64,000 nt of DNA from Oscillospiraceae bacterium (GTDB lineage Bacteria; Bacillota; Clostridia; Oscillospirales; Oscillospiraceae). The notes below the pieces were generated by a model. It ran no database searches and was not told the DNA's origin. It was given only the letters and a program-made list of their open reading frames with translations. Position numbers and translations under genes: made by a program. Shown here piece after piece: positions 6,626 through 17,481 of the stretch. Location of the stretch: assembly GCA_017398625.1 (NCBI GenBank), contig JAFQFP010000024.1:1-64000 (forward strand). Direction: 5' to 3'. Position 1 is the stretch's first letter; each line of letters opens with the position of its first letter.

Positions 6626-8959
6626 ATGGGCAAGGGAAGGAAGAGGCAGTACGAAAGACTTCGCTTTGACAGCGGACAGCACAGGCGGATCTTGGCGGTG
6701 GCAGCGATCTTGGGGCTGGCGGCATTTGTGCCGGTGGCGCTGCGGCTGTATTCGCTGATGGTCACCGATTACAGCTATTATTCCGGTCTGGCACTGCGGA
6801 ATCAGACCCGAACCACCGCGGTCACTGCCGACCGCGGGCAGATACTGGACAGGAACATGAACATTCTTGCCACCTCCCAAAGTGTGGAGAATGTGTATCT
6901 GGATCCCCATGAGCTGAAGCAGTCCAAGGCGGATCTGGAGGAAGTCTCCGAGGTACTGGGAGAGATATTGGAGCTGGAGCCCGCATGGATCAAGGCGCAG
7001 GGGCAGGACATCACCAAGCGCTACAAGCAGATCGCCCAGCGGGTCCGTGAGGACACCGCAGCCCAAATCCGCAGTTATATCAACGAAAGCGGTGTGTCCG
7101 GCATCCATTTGGAGCCAAGCTCCCAGCGGTATTACCCCTACGGCTCGCTGGCGGCGCAGGTCATCGGTTTTACCAACCTGTCCAATACCGGCTCTGAGGG
7201 GCTGGAAGCAAGCTACAACAGCTTTCTGGAGGGTACAGCCGGACGGGTCATTACCACCAAGGGCAACAATGAGATGGATATGCCCTATTCCTATGAAAAA
7301 TATGTGGCATCAAAAAGCGGCTGCAGCCTGATCCTGACGCTGGATATGACGGTGCAGGCATGTCTTGAAAAGCAGCTGCGCAGCGCCATTGACCGCTATC
7401 AGGTGGAAAACGGGGCTTTTGGCATGGTGATGGATGTGGACACCGGGGAGATCCTTGCTATGGCGACCTTGGGCAGCTACGATCCCAACGCCTATGCCGA
7501 GATCGCCGACCCGGAGACCGCTTCAAAGCTCAGCAGTATGCGGCTGGCATATCTGATGGAGCAGGAGGGCAGCGATGCCTATACCGCCGGAAAGCAGACC
7601 TATCAGCAGGCGTTGCAGGAAGCAAGGCTGAAGCAGTGGCGCAACCGCTGCATTTCCGACGGCTACGAGCCGGGCTCTACCTTTAAGGTGCTGACCATGG
7701 CGGCGGCGCTGGATTGCGGCGCCATTGATCTGGATACCAATTTCTATTGCAAGGGCGCGGAGCAGATCCCGGGCAGAGCCCAGCTTCTGCACTGCTGGCG
7801 CTCCACAGGCCACGGCGCGGAGAAAACACCGCAAGCGCTGCAGAACTCCTGCAACCTTGCCTTTGCCCACATCGCCTTAAAGCTGGGCGGTGAGCGGTTT
7901 TATGAATATGTAGAGCGCTTCGGCATCCTGCGAAAGACCGGAATCGATCTGGCAGGGGAGAGCAAGGGCGTGTTTTTTGACAAGGCGCTGGTCACCGACA
8001 CGGACAAGTGGGGCACGGCATCACTGACCTCCGGTTCTTTTGGGCAGACCTTCAAGCTGACACCGCTGCAGCTTGTCACCGCTATTGCCTCCGTGGTCAA
8101 CGGCGGCAATCTGATGGAGCCCTATCTGGTCTCCGAGGTGATCGATGCCGACGGAAACACGGTTTTGAAGCAGGAGCCAACAGTGGTGGGGCAGACGGTC
8201 TCCCCGGAGACCTCCAAGACCATGTGCGCTCTAATGGAATCCGTGGTGGCAGTGGGAACGGCAAAAAATGCCTCCGTTGCCGGATATTCCATAGGGGGAA
8301 AGACGGGTACCAGCGAAAAAATCGATGTTTTTGATGAAAATGGGCAGCGGGTGCTGGATAAAATCGTATCATTTGTGGGGGTTGCGCCCATGGACGATCC
8401 GCGGTATATTGTATTGGTGGCGCTGGACACTCCCTCACGCACTACCGGGCTGTATATCTCCGGCGGTGTCATGGCAGCGCCCACCGTGGGCGCGGTAATG
8501 GCGGACATCCTGCCCTATCTGGGCGTGGAAAAGACCGCCGCCGGTACGGAAGCGGCGGCACAGACCGTCACCCTTGCTGATTATACCGGTATGACAGCCA
8601 AGGAAGCCGAGAAAGCGCTGAGCGCCGAGGGACTATCCAGCCGAAGCGTTGGCATAGGCGAAACGGTAACCGGGCAGCTTCCCGCAGCAGGGCAGACCGT
8701 GCCGGGAGAGAGCCAGATACTCCTTTATTTTTCAGAGGATGTGGAAAACACCTCTGTTGCGGTGCCGGATTTCACGGGTATGACCCGCCAGCAGGCAAGT
8801 GACGCGGCAGGTCTGCTGGGGCTATATGTTCTGGTGACCGGAAACACGGAGGTTTCTCCCAGCGTTACGGTGTGCGCTCAATCGGCAGCCGCCGGAACAG
8901 AAGTGGAAACAGGAACGACAATTAAACTGACATTTATCGATACACAGGCGGCAGACTGA
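6626..8959 (+). CDS. Division-specific penicillin-binding protein 2 (FtsI/PBP2B type) with PASTA domains
   Basis: This class B PBP cross-links septal peptidoglycan as partner of FtsW; 777 residues. It has an N-terminal membrane helix (about 18-40), a dimerisation domain, then the transpeptidase with active serine in EPGSTFK (near residue 350), SCN in NSCNLAF and KTGT (near 558). Two PASTA domains close the protein (DYTGMTAKEAEKAL and PDFTGMTRQQASDAA). The ATG at 6626 has GGGAGGG ahead of it; an upstream in-frame start would fall inside the intercistronic hairpin. The two PASTA repeats fit vegetative PBP2B, but SpoVD cannot be excluded. Confidence 0.92.
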   Translation: MGKGRKRQYERLRFDSGQHRRILAVAAILGLAAFVPVALRLYSLMVTDYSYYSGLALRNQTRTTAVTADRGQILDRNMNILATSQSVENVYLDPHELKQSKADLEEVSEVLGEILELEPAWIKAQGQDITKRYKQIAQRVREDTAAQIRSYINESGVSGIHLEPSSQRYYPYGSLAAQVIGFTNLSNTGSEGLEASYNSFLEGTAGRVITTKGNNEMDMPYSYEKYVASKSGCSLILTLDMTVQACLEKQLRSAIDRYQVENGAFGMVMDVDTGEILAMATLGSYDPNAYAEIADPETASKLSSMRLAYLMEQEGSDAYTAGKQTYQQALQEARLKQWRNRCISDGYEPGSTFKVLTMAAALDCGAIDLDTNFYCKGAEQIPGRAQLLHCWRSTGHGAEKTPQALQNSCNLAFAHIALKLGGERFYEYVERFGILRKTGIDLAGESKGVFFDKALVTDTDKWGTASLTSGSFGQTFKLTPLQLVTAIASVVNGGNLMEPYLVSEVIDADGNTVLKQEPTVVGQTVSPETSKTMCALMESVVAVGTAKNASVAGYSIGGKTGTSEKIDVFDENGQRVLDKIVSFVGVAPMDDPRYIVLVALDTPSRTTGLYISGGVMAAPTVGAVMADILPYLGVEKTAAGTEAAAQTVTLADYTGMTAKEAEKALSAEGLSSRSVGIGETVTGQLPAAGQTVPGESQILLYFSEDVENTSVAVPDFTGMTRQQASDAAGLLGLYVLVTGNTEVSPSVTVCAQSAAAGTEVETGTTIKLTFIDTQAAD

Positions 8960-8983
8960 CCGCCGTACAAAGGAGAAAGCATT

Positions 8984-10444
8984 ATGAAGCTGAAAGAATT
9001 GCTGTTAGGGGTCGATGTATTGGAATGCACCGCAGACCCGGAGCTGGAAATAACCGCCGTTGCCTATGATTCCCGGAAGGTGACCCCCTGCGGGCTGTTT
9101 GCTGCCGTGGCAGGCTTTGCTGCCGACGGCAACCGCTTTGTCCCCATGGCGCTGGAAAAGGGCGCTGCGGTGGTGCTCACCGCAAAGAAGCCCCAAACGG
9201 ATATCCCCTATGTACTGGTCAGCTCCGATCGGCTGGCACTGGCACAGGTCAGCGGTAATTTCTACGGAAATCCTGCCAAGTCCATGACCATGGTGGGTAT
9301 CACCGGAACCAACGGCAAGACTTCTGTGACATTGCTGCTGAAGCACATTCTCCAGCAGGTCAAGGGGGCAAAGGTGGGGCTTATCGGCACTATGGAGAAT
9401 CAGATCGGAGATGTATCCGTGCCTACCGAGCGCACCACTCCGGAAAGCTTGGAGCTGCAGGCGCTGTTTGCCGCCATGCGTGACGCGCGCTGCGGCTATG
9501 TGGTGATGGAGGTATCCTCCCATGCGCTGGAGCTGGAACGGGTCGGGGGCGTACACTATGATGTGGCGGCATTTACCAATCTGACAGAGGATCATCTGGA
9601 TTTCCACAAGACCATGGATGCCTACTGCGACGCCAAAGCGCTGCTGTTCTCCCGCTGCGGCAGGGGTGTTGTCAATGCCGATGACAGCTATGCAAGCCGT
9701 ATCATCGCCGGAGCGGGCTGCCCGGTGCTGACCACCTCCTTGAAGTCCGGTGCGGGAATTTCAGCGGAGGATGTGACCTTGGAAAGCGAGGGTGTTTCCT
9801 TTACTGCCGTATGCGGCGGCGAGAGAGTAAGCGTCAAGCTGCCCATTCCCGGAAAATTCACGGTATACAATGCCTTGACGGTGCTGGGTGTTGCCCATGA
9901 GCTGGGGATCTCCCTTGCCGATGCCGCCGCTGCGCTGGCAACGGCAAAGGGCGTCAAGGGCAGGGTAGAGGTGGTTCCCACTCCCCAGACTCCCTATACG
10001 GTGCTGATCGACTATGCCCATACTCCCGACGGACTGGAAAATGTGCTCAGCGCTGTCCGCGGCTTCTGCAAGGGCAGAGTCATTGCGGTGTTCGGCTGCG
10101 GCGGTGACCGCGACCCCATCAAGCGACCCATCATGGGCAAGATCGGCGCGGAAATTGCGGATATCGCCATCATCACCTCCGATAATCCCCGTACGGAAGC
10201 GCCTATGGCGATCATTGAGGATATCGTAAAAGGCATCCCCCAGACCGCAAAAAACTGGGAAGTTATCGAAAATCGTGTGGAAGCTATCCACAGAGCTATG
10301 GACATTGCGGAAAAAAATGATATAATCATACTGGCAGGAAAGGGTCATGAGACCTATCAGGACATCTGCGGCGTGAAGCATCATCTGGATGAGCGCGAGG
10401 TAGTTGCCGAATACCTGTCGGAAATGGGGGAAACAAATGGGTAA
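8984..10444 (+). CDS. murE: UDP-MurNAc-L-Ala-D-Glu:meso-diaminopimelate ligase MurE
   Basis: MurE adds the third residue of the peptidoglycan stem peptide. The 486-residue protein has the Mur ligase N-domain, the P-loop GITGTNGKTS near residue 106, the central-domain motif MEVSSHALELERV, and the C-terminal IDYAHTPDGLENVL. The specificity motif DNPR (in TSDNPRTEAP) is that of meso-diaminopimelate-adding enzymes rather than lysine-adding ones, so the organism should have DAP-type murein. It overlaps the start of murF by eight bases. Confidence 0.96.
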   Translation: MKLKELLLGVDVLECTADPELEITAVAYDSRKVTPCGLFAAVAGFAADGNRFVPMALEKGAAVVLTAKKPQTDIPYVLVSSDRLALAQVSGNFYGNPAKSMTMVGITGTNGKTSVTLLLKHILQQVKGAKVGLIGTMENQIGDVSVPTERTTPESLELQALFAAMRDARCGYVVMEVSSHALELERVGGVHYDVAAFTNLTEDHLDFHKTMDAYCDAKALLFSRCGRGVVNADDSYASRIIAGAGCPVLTTSLKSGAGISAEDVTLESEGVSFTAVCGGERVSVKLPIPGKFTVYNALTVLGVAHELGISLADAAAALATAKGVKGRVEVVPTPQTPYTVLIDYAHTPDGLENVLSAVRGFCKGRVIAVFGCGGDRDPIKRPIMGKIGAEIADIAIITSDNPRTEAPMAIIEDIVKGIPQTAKNWEVIENRVEAIHRAMDIAEKNDIIILAGKGHETYQDICGVKHHLDEREVVAEYLSEMGETNG

Positions 10445-11792
10445 GATCACTTTGGGGCAGGCTGCCGCGTGGTGCGGCGGTCGGGTAGACCCCAAGTATG
10501 CGGATATTACCTTTCTGGGTGCCAATAACGACACCCGTAAAATAGAGCCGGGTCAGCTTTTTATCGTTTTGGAGGGCGCCCGGGACGGACATGATTTTAT
10601 CCCTGCCGCCATGGAAAAGGGTGCTGCAGCGGTTCTGTGCCGCCGCAGCGTGGGAGATTACCCTGCAATTTATGTGGAGGATCCCCGGCTGGCGCTGGGA
10701 CAGATCGCCCACCGGGAGCGGCAGCGCATCGGCATGCAGGTAGTAGGTGTCACAGGATCTGTTGGCAAGAGCACCACCAAGGAAATGATCGCCTGTGTGC
10801 TGGAGGGCAGCTACCGGGTGGCAAAGACCCCGGCAAACCACAACAACGACATCGGTATGCCCATGGCGATCCTCGCTATGCCGGAGGATACCCAGGTGGC
10901 TGTGCTGGAAATGGGCATGAACCATTTTGGAGAGATCGCCTACCTTTCCAAGATTGCCTGCCCGGATGTGGGCGTCATCGTAAACATCGGCACCATGCAC
11001 ATTGAGCATCTTGGCTCTCGGGACGGCATTTTGCGGGCAAAAATGGAGATCACCCAAGGCATGACGGAAAATTCCGTGCTGCTGCTGAACGGGGATGACG
11101 ATAAGCTGTCCACCCAGACCGGCAGCGGAATCTCCACCGTGTTTTTCGGCAGGGACAGCGGTCTTTGCAAGGTTTTGGGCTGCGATACAGCGGTGGAGCT
11201 GGGGCAGACCCGGTTTACCGTCCGCAGCGGCAGCGGTGAGTTCCCTGTGGAGCTGGCTGTAGAAGGCGAGCACTACATCACCGACGCGCTGGCGGCAGTG
11301 GCTGTGGGGCAGCAGCTTGGCGTAGCGCCGGAGCAGCTCCGGCTGCGTCTGGGTGGCTTCCAAAATATGGAGGGCCGCCAGCAGATCTATGAGAAAAAGG
11401 GCTTTACCATCATTGAGGATTGCTACAATGCAGGTCCGGAATCCATGGCGGCGGCGCTGCAGGTGCTGGGCAACCGCGGCGGGCGGCGGATCGCCGTGCT
11501 GGGAGATATGCTGGAGCTGGGTGCCAGCTCTCAGGCAGAGCATTACCGGGTAGGCAGGATCGCCGCGGAAAAGGCGGACATGGTCTTTGCCTACGGGGCC
11601 AATGCCAACCGGGTAGCAAGCGGCGCGCTTACCGGCGGTATGCCGGAAAAGGACATCGGCGTGTTTGACGATGCCATGCAGCTGGCGGCATCCTTGCGGA
11701 ATGTGACCCGTAAGGGAGATGTTCTGTTGTTCAAGGGCAGCCGCGGTATGCGCATGGAGCTGATCTTGAACGATTTTCTAGAGAAAACATAA
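10437..11792 (+). CDS. murF: UDP-MurNAc-tripeptide:D-Ala-D-Ala ligase MurF
   Basis: MurF attaches D-Ala-D-Ala to complete the pentapeptide precursor. It is 451 residues from the ATG at 10437, which has GGGGG six bases upstream inside the end of murE. Motifs are the ATP loop GVTGSVGKSTTKEM near residue 105, KTPANHNNDIGMP, EMGMNHFGEI and, in the C-domain, EDCYNAGPESMAAAL with VLGDMLELG. The reading frame overlaps murE by eight bases, so translation is coupled. Confidence 0.96.
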   Translation: MGKITLGQAAAWCGGRVDPKYADITFLGANNDTRKIEPGQLFIVLEGARDGHDFIPAAMEKGAAAVLCRRSVGDYPAIYVEDPRLALGQIAHRERQRIGMQVVGVTGSVGKSTTKEMIACVLEGSYRVAKTPANHNNDIGMPMAILAMPEDTQVAVLEMGMNHFGEIAYLSKIACPDVGVIVNIGTMHIEHLGSRDGILRAKMEITQGMTENSVLLLNGDDDKLSTQTGSGISTVFFGRDSGLCKVLGCDTAVELGQTRFTVRSGSGEFPVELAVEGEHYITDALAAVAVGQQLGVAPEQLRLRLGGFQNMEGRQQIYEKKGFTIIEDCYNAGPESMAAALQVLGNRGGRRIAVLGDMLELGASSQAEHYRVGRIAAEKADMVFAYGANANRVASGALTGGMPEKDIGVFDDAMQLAASLRNVTRKGDVLLFKGSRGMRMELILNDFLEKT

Positions 11793-11806
11793 GCGGAGGA
11801 AATACC

Positions 11807-12784
11807 ATGATTCGATTGCTTCTTACAGCGGTGGCAGGCTGCGTGCTCTGCGGCGTGATCGGCTATTTTCTGCTGCCCGTGCTGCGGGCGCTGAAGGCTG
11901 GTCAATCCGTCCGGGATATCGGCCCCACTTGGCACAATATTAAGGCAGGCACCCCCCTGATGGGTGGATTGATGTTCATTTTCGCCGCCATTTTGTGTCT
12001 GCTTGCCAATATTCCCGCCATGGAGGACTACTCTGTTTTCTATGTGCTGGCGCTGAGCCTGTGCTTTGGTCTTGTTGGCTTCTTGGACGATTTCTGCAAG
12101 GTCAAGTTCAAGCGGGATCTGGGTCTGACCGCCATTCAGAAATCCATGCTGCAGATGGCGGTATCTGCCATTTACCTGTACATTCTTTACCGGCAGGGCA
12201 TCATGACCACAGACCTGTATGTGCCCTTCTTCAATGTGACGCTGCATATCCATCCCATTTTGTATATCTTCTTTGCTATGTTTGTTATGGTGGGCTGTGT
12301 CAATGCTGTGAATCTTACCGATGGCGTGGACGGTTTGAGCAGCTCCGTCACCATCCCGGTGATGATCTTCTTTGCCGCTTCTGCTGCCATGCTGGGCAAG
12401 TGGGATCTGGCGTTGCTGCCTGCTGCGCTGGTGGGCGGACTTATCGCTTACCTGTTCTTTAACTGGCATCCGGCAAAGGTGTTCATGGGAGATACCGGCT
12501 CTTTGTTCTTGGGCGGTGCGGTCTGCGCGCTGGCTTTTGCGCTGGATATGCCGCTGGTGCTGATCCTTGTGGGCTTTGTTTACATCGTGGAGACCCTGTC
12601 CGTGATATTGCAGGTGGGCTACTTCAAGCTGACCCACGGAAAGCGGCTGTTCAAAATGTCTCCCATCCACCACCATTTTGAAATGTGCGGTTGGAAGGAA
12701 GAAAAGATCGTCATTACCTTTGCTCTTGTGTCCGCTGTGATGTGTGTGCTGGCATGGTTCGGCATTTCGGGCAGACTGGGATAA
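11807..12784 (+). CDS. mraY: Phospho-N-acetylmuramoyl-pentapeptide transferase MraY
   Basis: MraY transfers phospho-MurNAc-pentapeptide to undecaprenyl phosphate, forming lipid I. The 325-residue integral membrane protein has about ten predicted helices. Characteristic cytoplasmic motifs are KAGTPLMGGLMF, GLVGFLDDFCKV (with the metal-associated DD), NAVNLTDGVDGL and the late KMSPIHHHFEMCGW histidine loop. The ATG is preceded by GCGGAGG. It lies between murF and ftsW; murD, which commonly follows mraY, is not here. Confidence 0.97.
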   Translation: MIRLLLTAVAGCVLCGVIGYFLLPVLRALKAGQSVRDIGPTWHNIKAGTPLMGGLMFIFAAILCLLANIPAMEDYSVFYVLALSLCFGLVGFLDDFCKVKFKRDLGLTAIQKSMLQMAVSAIYLYILYRQGIMTTDLYVPFFNVTLHIHPILYIFFAMFVMVGCVNAVNLTDGVDGLSSSVTIPVMIFFAASAAMLGKWDLALLPAALVGGLIAYLFFNWHPAKVFMGDTGSLFLGGAVCALAFALDMPLVLILVGFVYIVETLSVILQVGYFKLTHGKRLFKMSPIHHHFEMCGWKEEKIVITFALVSAVMCVLAWFGISGRLG

Positions 12785-12803
12785 TTCCGGAAAGGAGACC
12801 TGT

Positions 12804-13973
12804 ATGGCTGCAGAGCGTACTCTGTATGCCAAAGAGGACCGCCGTGCCGCAAAGCGGACGGGGGAGGGTGTGGATATTCCGTTTCTGATATTGGTGCTGC
12901 TGCTTCTGGCGGTGGGGCTGACCATGCTCTATTCTGCCAGCTCTGCCCAGAGCATGTATGACACCGGCTACCAAATATCCACCCGATATCTGCAAAAGCA
13001 GGCTGTCTGTGCCGCCATCGGACTTGCTGCCATGGCGTTTCTCAGCCGCATCGGCGCCGATGTGTGGAAAAACACCGCTTGGTGGCTCTACGGCATCAGT
13101 ATCGTGCTGCTGCTGAGCGTGCTGGTGATGGGGGAGTCCGTCAACGGGGCAAGACGGTGGATTAATATTGCGGGGCTGCAGTTTCAGCCCTCAGAGATCG
13201 CCAAATTTACTCTGATCGTCCTGTTTGCAAGGCTGACCAGAGGGTTTGGCAAAAATGCCCGGCAGTTTCGCTACGGTGTGCTGGGCTTTGGCGCGGCGCT
13301 GCTGGGTATCCTGGTGCCGCTGGCGCTGGAAAAGCATCTTTCCGCCATTATGCTTATGGGCATGGTAGCGGTGGTGATGATGTTCGTGGCGGGAACAAGC
13401 CCCAAATGGCTGCTGGCAGGTGCCGGCTGCGCGGTGGTGTTCGTCGTCATCTATGTCAGCTTCATGGGCTATGCCGGAGACCGGATCACCGCATGGCTCC
13501 ACCCGGAGGCAGACCCCGGAGATACCGGCTACCAGATACTGCAGTCGCTGTATGCCATCGGCTCCGGCGGGCTGTTCGGTCTGGGCTTCGGAAAGAGCAG
13601 GCAGAAGTATCTGTACCTGCCCTTTCAGTATAACGATTATATCTTTGCGATCATTTGTGAGGAACTGGGACTTGTGGGAGCGCTGCTGATCGTGGCGCTG
13701 TTCGCTGCGCTGATCCTGCGGGGCTATTGGATCGCCCTGCGTGCGCCGGACCGGTTCTCCACAGTGCTGGCGGCGGGGCTGGTTACCCTCATCGCCGTGC
13801 AGACCGTGCTGAATCTGGGCGTGGTCACCAATCTTCTGCCCTCCACGGGCATCGCACTGCCGTTTTTCTCCTACGGAGGAACGGCGCTGGCAGTGAATTT
13901 GGGAGAAATGGGCATCGTGCTTGCCGTTTCCCGCTGCCGTAACCGACCAAAACGACAGGAGGAACTGCCATGA
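12804..13973 (+). CDS. ftsW: Septal peptidoglycan glycosyltransferase FtsW (SEDS family)
   Basis: This polytopic SEDS glycosyltransferase polymerises lipid II at the septum with the class B PBP. The 389-residue protein has about ten membrane helices. Conserved stretches are GARRWINIAGLQFQPSEIAK, LHPEADPGDTGYQILQSLYA and a late TNLLPSTGIALPFFSYGGT. The ATG at 12804 follows AAAGGAG; the longer reading would start within mraY. Its stop overlaps murG by four bases. It could be called SpoVE/RodA by similarity alone, but the cluster context supports FtsW. Confidence 0.93.
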   Translation: MAAERTLYAKEDRRAAKRTGEGVDIPFLILVLLLLAVGLTMLYSASSAQSMYDTGYQISTRYLQKQAVCAAIGLAAMAFLSRIGADVWKNTAWWLYGISIVLLLSVLVMGESVNGARRWINIAGLQFQPSEIAKFTLIVLFARLTRGFGKNARQFRYGVLGFGAALLGILVPLALEKHLSAIMLMGMVAVVMMFVAGTSPKWLLAGAGCAVVFVVIYVSFMGYAGDRITAWLHPEADPGDTGYQILQSLYAIGSGGLFGLGFGKSRQKYLYLPFQYNDYIFAIICEELGLVGALLIVALFAALILRGYWIALRAPDRFSTVLAAGLVTLIAVQTVLNLGVVTNLLPSTGIALPFFSYGGTALAVNLGEMGIVLAVSRCRNRPKRQEELP

Positions 13974-15091
13974 ATGTGATCTTTACCTGCGGCGGCACCG
14001 GTGGACATATTAACCCCGCCATCGCAGTGGCAAATATTTGGAAGGAACGCTATCCCGACAGCAAGATCCTCTTTGTGGGCGCCACCGGCCACATGGAGGA
14101 GCAGCTTGTGCCCAAGGCGGGCTTTGCGCTGCGTACCTTTCCTACCAGCGGAATGTCTCGGAAGCTGAATCTGACCGGGCTGAAAAACAATATCAAGGCG
14201 GTGAAGAATGTTTTTTCCGCCATCAAAGGCTGCAAGCAGATCATTCGCCAGTTTCAGCCCGATGTGATCCTTGGAACAGGCGGCTATGCCAGCTTCCCCA
14301 TGCTTCGGGCAGGTAAACAGATGAAGATCCCTGTCTGTGTCCATGAGGCAAACGCCATGCCGGGTCTGACCACCCGTATGGCAGCGGATTGGGCAGACCG
14401 GGTGCTGGTGTGCTTTGAAGAAAGCCGCGCCCACTATAAGCATCCCGAAAAAGCGCAAGCTGTCGGTATGCCTGTCCGCCGGGAGTTCGTCTATGCCGAT
14501 AAGGCGGCGGCACGGCAGGCGCTGGGCTTGGATCAGCGTCCGCTGATCGTTTCTACCTTCGGCAGCCAAGGCGCGAGAGCCATGAATCTTGCCATGGCGG
14601 ATTTTATGGTGCTGGAGCAGGCGCAGGGCTTTCCCTATCAGCATATCCACGGCGTGGGTAAATTCGGCTGGGAATGGATGCCGGAGCTGGTGAAGGAAAA
14701 GGGTGTGGATGTATCCCAAGGTTCTGTGGAGCTGCGGGAGTACATATACGATATGCCCACGGTGATGGCGGCTGCGGATGTGGTCATCAGCCGTGCAGGC
14801 GCTTCCAGCTGCAACGAGATCGCAGCCTCCGGTACGCCCTGCATTTTGATCCCTTCCCCTAATGTTACCGACAACCATCAGGAAAAGAATGCCCGTGCCA
14901 TCGAAGCTCGCGGCGGCGCGGTGGTGGTGCTGGAAAAGGATTGTACCGCGGAATATTTGATGGAACAGGTACAGCGGATCCTGTCGGACAAAAGCCGTTA
15001 TGATGTCATGAGCACAGCCCTGCGGGGGTCGGTGGTGCTTGACAGCGCGGAGCGGATCTGCGATATTATGGAAGAATTGGCACGCAAATAA
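13970..15091 (+). CDS. murG: UDP-GlcNAc:lipid I N-acetylglucosaminyltransferase MurG
   Basis: MurG converts lipid I to lipid II at the inner membrane face. The 373-residue GT-B fold glycosyltransferase shows the N-terminal glycine loop FTCGGTGGHINPAIAVA, the second loop GTGGYASFPML, HEANAMPG, STFGSQGARAMN and the C-domain UDP-GlcNAc site SRAGASSCNEIAASGTPCI. It overlaps ftsW by four bases and is followed by divIB after 11 bases. Confidence 0.96.
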   Translation: MNVIFTCGGTGGHINPAIAVANIWKERYPDSKILFVGATGHMEEQLVPKAGFALRTFPTSGMSRKLNLTGLKNNIKAVKNVFSAIKGCKQIIRQFQPDVILGTGGYASFPMLRAGKQMKIPVCVHEANAMPGLTTRMAADWADRVLVCFEESRAHYKHPEKAQAVGMPVRREFVYADKAAARQALGLDQRPLIVSTFGSQGARAMNLAMADFMVLEQAQGFPYQHIHGVGKFGWEWMPELVKEKGVDVSQGSVELREYIYDMPTVMAAADVVISRAGASSCNEIAASGTPCILIPSPNVTDNHQEKNARAIEARGGAVVVLEKDCTAEYLMEQVQRILSDKSRYDVMSTALRGSVVLDSAERICDIMEELARK

Positions 15092-15102
15092 GGAGTAAGC
15101 CC

Positions 15103-16176
15103 ATGGAAACCAACGAAAGAACCGGAACTCGGAGACGAAAGACCGCCTCCGGCTCCGCGAAAACCGATACACGGCGGAAAAAGACAACGGCTCGCACCCG
15201 AAGCGCCGAAGCTTCCGGCACTGCCACTAAGACCCGCAGCGCTACTAAGAGCAGCACTGAGACAAAGAAGCGTCGCTCAGTACCGGCGAAAAAAACCGCT
15301 TCTGTCAAAAGCAGAACGGAAGGCACTACCCGGCGTAGATCTGCCGGCAATGCCCCTGCTGTGGTATATACTCCTGCCCAGCCCTTTGACCGGGGCAGGC
15401 TGCTGCTGCAGCTTGTCACCGTGGTGGCTGTGGTGCTGGCGCTGACCTTCTGTATGTCCATCTTCTTCAAGGTAGACGAAACAAAGGTCACCGTGCTGGG
15501 TAACGAGAAGTATACCGCCAACGACATCTTTGAAGCCTCCGGTATTCAGCATGGCGACGGTCTGCTTTCCTTCAGCAAAGCCCGCGCTGCCGGACAGATC
15601 AAAGCCAAGCTGCCTTATGTGGATACCGTGCGGATTGGTATAAAATTGCCGGATACGGTAAATATTGTTGTTGAGGAGCTTGATGTGCTCTACTCTGTGA
15701 AGGACAGCACCGGGCTGTGGTGGCTCATTACCTCTGAGGGAGAAGCCATCGATCAGGTCAACGGTGCAACAGCCGGGGAGTACACCAACCTTTTGGGTAT
15801 CACACTGGACAGTCCTGCGGTGGGCAGCACCGTCAGAGCGGTGGAGCCGGAGCCTCAGACCAATGAGCTGGGAGAGATCATTCCGGCGACCGTCCGTGCT
15901 GCCGAGCAGCTTTCCGCCGCGCTGACCATCGTGCAGTATATGGAGGATGAGAGCATTATCGGCACTGTGACCAGCGTGAATGTGGGCGATATCCGGGATA
16001 TCGAGCTGTGGTACGGTCAGCAGTATCAGGTGAAGCTGGGAGATACCACCCAGCTTGGTTATAAGATCCGCTGCATGAAGCAGACCGTCAGCCAGCTTGC
16101 GGAATACGAAAGCGGCGAGATCGATGTCAGCTTCACCATCATGCCCGATCAGCCCATGTTTACCCGATTTACTTGA
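15103..16176 (+). CDS. divIB: Cell division protein FtsQ/DivIB
   Basis: This is a bitopic divisome protein, 357 residues. A long, strongly basic Thr/Ser/Arg/Lys-rich cytoplasmic tail of about 95 residues is followed by one membrane helix (LLLQLVTVVAVVLALTFCMS, about 101-122), a POTRA-like domain (FKVDETKVTVLGNEKYTAND) and the beta domain. Divergence is high outside the POTRA region. Position between murG and ftsZ supports the assignment. The basic tail is longer than in many relatives and of low complexity. Confidence 0.88.
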   Translation: METNERTGTRRRKTASGSAKTDTRRKKTTARTRSAEASGTATKTRSATKSSTETKKRRSVPAKKTASVKSRTEGTTRRRSAGNAPAVVYTPAQPFDRGRLLLQLVTVVAVVLALTFCMSIFFKVDETKVTVLGNEKYTANDIFEASGIQHGDGLLSFSKARAAGQIKAKLPYVDTVRIGIKLPDTVNIVVEELDVLYSVKDSTGLWWLITSEGEAIDQVNGATAGEYTNLLGITLDSPAVGSTVRAVEPEPQTNELGEIIPATVRAAEQLSAALTIVQYMEDESIIGTVTSVNVGDIRDIELWYGQQYQVKLGDTTQLGYKIRCMKQTVSQLAEYESGEIDVSFTIMPDQPMFTRFT

Positions 16177-16247
16177 GAAAACCGGAAAATATTTGGTTTT
16201 CGCTTGAGATATTTTGTAAATATTTTGACGAAAAATGAGATTTTCTA

Positions 16248-16276
16248 TTGACCTAATCGGGTTTTCACGATAGAAT
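16248..16276 (+). promoter_or_regulatory. Promoter in front of ftsZ
   Basis: TTGACC (16248-16253) and TAGAAT (16271-16276) are separated by 17 bases in an AT-rich 170-base gap between divIB and ftsZ, giving ftsZ its own transcription start near 16283. Confidence 0.7.
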
Positions 16277-16348
16277 GTAAAAGTACGAGTGTAAATACAG
16301 ACACGCGGCGCTGCCGTGTGCCAAATGATACATAGGAGGAGAGCACAA

Positions 16349-17419
<1,071 letters not shown>

Positions 17420-17434
17420 ACGACACCTTTTCTG

Positions 17435-17466
17435 GCATCCCGGACCCGTTCCGGGATGCTTTTTTG
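17435..17466 (+). terminator. Terminator after ftsZ
   Basis: A 10-bp hairpin (GCATCCCGGA / TCCGGGATGC, 17435-17459) followed by six Ts ends the division cluster. The next ribosome-binding site begins only two bases later, so some read-through into the methyltransferase gene is possible. Confidence 0.88.
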
Positions 17467-17481
17467 TGAGGAGATACCGTG